A stretch of DNA of 64,000 nt from Acridotheres tristis (lineage: Eukaryota > Chordata > Aves > Passeriformes > Sturnidae). The stretch spans positions 7,821,976 to 7,885,975 of the forward strand of contig CM072889.1 of NCBI GenBank assembly GCA_037013685.1, in the 5' to 3' direction. The stretch's first letter is position 1. The number at the start of each line of letters is the position of its first letter. Below the pieces are notes generated by a model, which worked only from the letters and a program-made list of their open reading frames with translations, searched no databases and had not been told where the DNA came from. This document shows positions 59,879 to 64,000 of the stretch, piece after piece. The position numbers and the translations under genes were made by a program.

Positions 59879-59885
59879 GGGCGGG
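59879..59885 (+). promoter_or_regulatory. GC box (GGGCGGG)
   Basis: An Sp1-type box downstream of the donor, still within the island. Confidence 0.35.
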
Positions 59886-60030
59886 TGGGAAGGGGGCACC
59901 GGGACCGGGATGCAGGAGCGCGGTGCATCCCAAGGCCGGCCATCCCCGTCCCTCAGTGACCACGGACCTCGGCGCATGGAGCTACTCGGGAGTAGCCACG
60001 GGATGAGAGCAGCTGAAAGCTGCGGTGATT

Positions 60031-63000
60031 TGGGATTGAGGGAAACCGATTTTCAGGAGACTGAAATGGGTCTGATCGTTCTGTGTTGAAGTTCGTCGTT
60101 CAAGGAATGTGTTTGACTGAAAACAATGTGGAGAAAAACCTTCGAAATGAGTCTTGCACCTAAAAATAACATCTAAAATCCAGGTTGAAAAGTCATTCTT
60201 CAAAACAGAGTTGTTGTGTCATTTGATTTTACAGAATGTTTACGTTATAAGTGGGGAATTACGAAGGCTTTGAAAGTCCCTCACGTTTCAGCCATAGATT
60301 TGTGAATAATAACTCCACGCTTTGGTCCTTAGTGGAACAAATTGTGAAGTGATTGCTCTGGGTAGCTCGCACTGGAAGCACAGGTCGGAGCTGAGCCCTC
60401 TGTGATTCATCAGTGAGGTATCACACGCGGTTTGAAGAACTGTAGTCCTTTGTGAAGTGCCACAGTCCCCGAAGGCAAGAGGCAGGCCCCTGCTCGGTGG
60501 ATTTTGGAGAAGTCCAGCATATCAGTCCCTTTTCGGGGACAAAACTAGCACCCAAGTGCCAGCTACCCCTGATCTCTGAATGAAGTTGTCTCCTTCAGCA
60601 GGGGAGTGGCCCCGGAAATAATGTCCCTGAAATCAAAGCTGTTAAAATGCCCTATGCCTTATCTGCCTGAGGAGGGTAGGGTTATTTATTAGCTGAGGTT
60701 TATTTTGCTGTGTGCAGTGAAAGCTGTGGTGCTGATTTCACTAGAGGGATGAGATGTTCTGGTGTATACATGAGAAAATCTGAGGAGTCACTTCCTTCAT
60801 TTTTGAGCAGAATGCGGGTGCTCCCCTGTCCTTATTTTGCTGGATCACTGCTGGCTAATCCCTAGCTCTGGAAATGCGAATTTGGCTTAAAGAGACAGCT
60901 AGCTCTTAATGGGTTTGATATGTAGGCTTTACAATCCTCACAGATCTAACGGATGCTCTTTAAAGCAGCAGACACTTTCAGGAGTACGCAGTGTGAAGCC
61001 CTGGTACCGAATGTCTGACAATGTGGTGTTTTAGTTGGGTTTTTGTGTAATTTTTATAAACTTCCTAGGCTGCAATCCCTCACCATAGTCATTCAGTTAG
61101 AAAAATGTATTTGGATCTTGAATTTTTTAGAAACAGTATTAAAAACAAAACAAAAGGAGATCATTCTCCTCTAATATGCTAATCAGAGTAAGCCAGCTGC
61201 ACCAGGGACAACCAGAACAACAGCACTTGGGACTCTGCAGCTGATGGAGCCCTGACAAACACAGCAGGCACTAATGAGGACAGGAAGCTCCAGAGAAAGC
61301 CAAAAGTTGAAATCTGTGTGGAAGGGAGGTATTTTTATCTCTTGGGCTAAACGTGTACTACCAAATCTTTAGAATTTTTCTGGAAGAGGTAATAGGAAAA
61401 ATGAAAATGGCTTTAAGAATGGTTGCTTGCTGCTCACTTATCCTGATCATTCTAAGCTGTGGATTACAGTTACTTGATTTAGAGGTTAATTGGTTTGAAT
61501 TTTTTTTTATAAACTGCAAACTTCAATAAGGTATGTGATGGTTCCTGAGGTTTAGCCACTGAGACTATATCTGTATTACATTATTTTTCTAATTTAAGAC
61601 ATACATCAAGTACGCAAAAATAGCTCAAAGTTAAAGATTAAAATTAGCAAATGAGTAGTTCATAATTAAAGTCTCATGATGGAGGAAGTGGCATTACGTT
61701 GAGGATGCAGATGTCAAATCCAACTTCTGCTAGTTAGTAGTATCAAAATATTGGTAGGATGTCTTTACAGTTTGGAGCCAGGACTTGTTTGTGCACAGAA
61801 GTTGCATTGTTTTCTCCTAAATTACTCAACCTCCCAAGACTCACATGTAATGGTACAAAGGTTTTAATGCCAGCATAGATCATTCTTTCAAGACTGGAAA
61901 AATAAGCTATGTGCCTTTATCAGAACAACTGAATTCAGGCTTGTACTGGAACAGTTAAAGATCCTAGTGAAATAATATGGCTTTAAACAGAACAGTAAAA
62001 CTTAGAAAAACCAAAATAGTATGAACCACTGTTTTCTGGTATTACTGAAATGATAGACCTCTCTATCACCTCAGTGACAAATCTCTGTCAGGGAAGTCAG
62101 GCAGATACAATAACTGTATTTATTTGTTAGGACCTGGATGACACCCTTCTTCCAAGTGAGTCCTGGCTCAGCTATGGCCATGTACCGCTGTAGTAGCAGC
62201 TCTGTGCCCACCAGTATGGCTCTCATGATGGGCTTACCTGGATGTAGCTCCACCAGCTCTGTCCCATCCTCAGCCCAGGCTGAGGCCATTCTGGTTTTTG
62301 CCTTGTTTCACTGCTACTTTGGTAAGGCCAAAAGTGTATGGCCTATATGCCCCATGGCACAGAAGCTGAAGGAGCAATGTCCCTATGGAAAAGTCCTGCA
62401 AGGTGCTATTTATTCTTACTTCAGTCTCACTTAAGTCCAGATTTAAGGGAGGCTGAGGTGATGACAGGCCCCAACAAGAGCTCTGTGCACAGCTGGGCTC
62501 GCTGGCTGCACATCTGCCTAGACTCAGAATCACCAGATTTAGTCAAACCACAAACGCGTGTGCAATTAACTTTGACCTACTTCATATTCCTTATTGTCTT
62601 TGGCCTTGTGTACATGGGGAAATTACACCAATTTAGTTTGTCTGTTTTAAAAGTGATTTGATTAACCTAACGCGACCTTGTGTAAGGGAATTCTTATTTT
62701 GGTTCAAATGAGCTTATTTGGGTTCAACCAAAACCTGAACTTAGTCAATTTACACAGAACCGAAATTAGACATACCAGGCTGGAAGGGGAACTCTAAATA
62801 ATGACACAGCTTTCTTATGAAAGCAGAACCTTCTGTAGAATCTGGAACAGATTACAGAGTGTAATTACTGACAAATCTGCAGGCAATTGAAAGCTATTAA
62901 TAGCAAACGTTTCAAAAAAACCCAGGGAAAACAGGCAAAACTTAAATATCTTGGTGAGACAAATGAAGAGGTGCCAATAATCCCTGTCCTGGAATGCTGA

Positions 63001-64000
63001 AAGCAGTGGCACAAGGCTTGCATAGTTTGCAGCAAGGCTCTCCCATGTCTCTTCAGATGCAGAAGAGGGCAAGCATTTGTGTCCTTTACAGGGAGTCCCT
63101 AAAGAGTCAGAAAATAAAAAAACAGTGCAGGAAACGTTAGCCCAGTACAGTACCCAGTGTCTCATAATGTATTTTGTAGGAAAGATTAATTAGACATGGA
63201 AAAATGAGGAAGCAGGATAAATGACAACAAGATTTTATCAAAAATGGATTGTGCTAGACTAACATGTTTTTAGTGTAACATATTATTTAGGTGGGGTAGA
63301 ATAGGAATGTAATTTATCTAAAGCTAAGCATGTGATACCATGCCCCACAGGATGTTATGACTTAAAATGAAGATGGTGGTTCAAGACAAGAATTGAAAGG
63401 TGGAAAAGAAACTTGCCAAAGAAAAGATACGACCATTGCATGCAAATAAAGTTGTCTGAATGGAAAGAGGTATTCAGAGAAAGTCATCAGGATGGAGGGA
63501 GATTGGTGGTGTTGCTCGCTTGGGCCAGGCTTGGGCCTGTTGAATGGATCTGCTCTGACCTGTGTGCAGGGTCTGGGTGTGTGCCCAGGTGTGGAATGAC
63601 AAAAACTTGGGAGGTATTGTCAGTACAGAGGAGGATCAGATTATCACATGAAAGGAATTTAGATTACTTTGTTGATTGGGAGTGATAGACATAAAATGAC
63701 ATTTAATAGTGCTGAGTGCAAAGCCAAGTAAAGTTGTAAGCATAGAGACCAATAACAAGAATTTCCAGTGTGAAATAGGAGCTCATCAGTTGTCCATGAC
63801 AGAAGGAAGAGATGTGGATGCAGTGGCTGCTCAGAAGATACGTGGGAGCAAGCGCTGAGATACAGCTGGGAAGGGGACCACTGACATCCTTGGATACCAA
63901 AGGAAAATAATATGAGAAATTCAGGGAAGTGTGATGACAGTCATTGTACAAATCATCGTATAGGGTTTCAATACAAGAGCTCCACATTGCTTTTGGAGTG
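60031..64000. other. Likely first intron of the island gene, or intergenic
   Basis: Base composition falls back to AT-rich. No exon with acceptor, open frame and donor together could be supported. The frames around 62071-62661 on both strands show no known domain. No repeat family was recognised. Confidence 0.4.

Larger units (their letters stand above)
58370..60030. promoter_or_regulatory. CpG island, likely gene promoter
   Basis: About 1.6 kb is strongly GC-rich with dense CpG, most of all at 58600-59560, against an AT-rich window. It carries GC boxes, an AP-1 site and a perfect donor site near its 3' end. No repeat family accounts for it. In birds, non-repetitive islands of this length usually mark transcription starts. 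Both strands give long open frames here only because GC-rich DNA has few stop codons. The exact start site and the direction of transcription (plus favoured by the donor) are inferred. Confidence 0.75.

Noticed and set aside
1..64000. CRISPR arrays, tRNA or rRNA genes, bacterial operons
   Set aside because: No regularly spaced repeats, no cloverleaf with A/B boxes and no ribosome-site-led gene clusters were seen.

Overview
This window looks like bird nuclear DNA, most probably from a songbird. The evidence is several 3' fragments of CR1, the dominant avian LINE, with the usual octamer-like tails; an ERVL-type pol gene with its 3' LTR; and a set of long LTRs that I recognise by general resemblance from passerine genomes. 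I see no bacterial-type operons, no tRNA or rRNA genes and no CRISPR arrays.

The layout is a gene-poor region loaded with retroelements. Bases 1-1956 hold the C-terminal half of an endogenous retroviral pol (end of reverse transcriptase, RNase H, integrase), open to the window edge with its catalytic residues in place. Its 3' LTR follows directly, with no env between. Downstream are further LTRs, apparently without internal regions: about 6950-7488 (+), 10899-11267 (+), 16051-16766 (-), about 18264-18607 (+), 23891-25271 (-), 29148-30506 (-), 32302-34135 (+) and about 39225-40796 (+). Three of these have exact 5-bp target-site duplications visible in the sequence (ATCCC, CCTCC, GACAC). The copy at 29148-30506 sits inside an older CR1. 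CR1 fragments also lie near 20.6, 22.6, 44.7 and 46.6 kb.

The only strong sign of a host gene is a CpG-rich island at about 58.37-60.03 kb. It has Sp1-type boxes, an AP-1 site and, near its 3' end, a perfect splice-donor consensus (CAG|GTAAGT at 59753-59761). I read it as the promoter and first, probably non-coding, exon of a plus-strand gene whose body lies to the right of the window. I cannot name the gene.

The rest is AT-rich intergenic or intronic sequence with microsatellites, short tandem repeats and a few perfect inverted repeats. I did not find a convincing undescribed biological system. The most useful leads are the unannotated promoter/exon, the related LTR families that share an R-U5 block but differ upstream, and a 233-bp tract made almost only of A and C.
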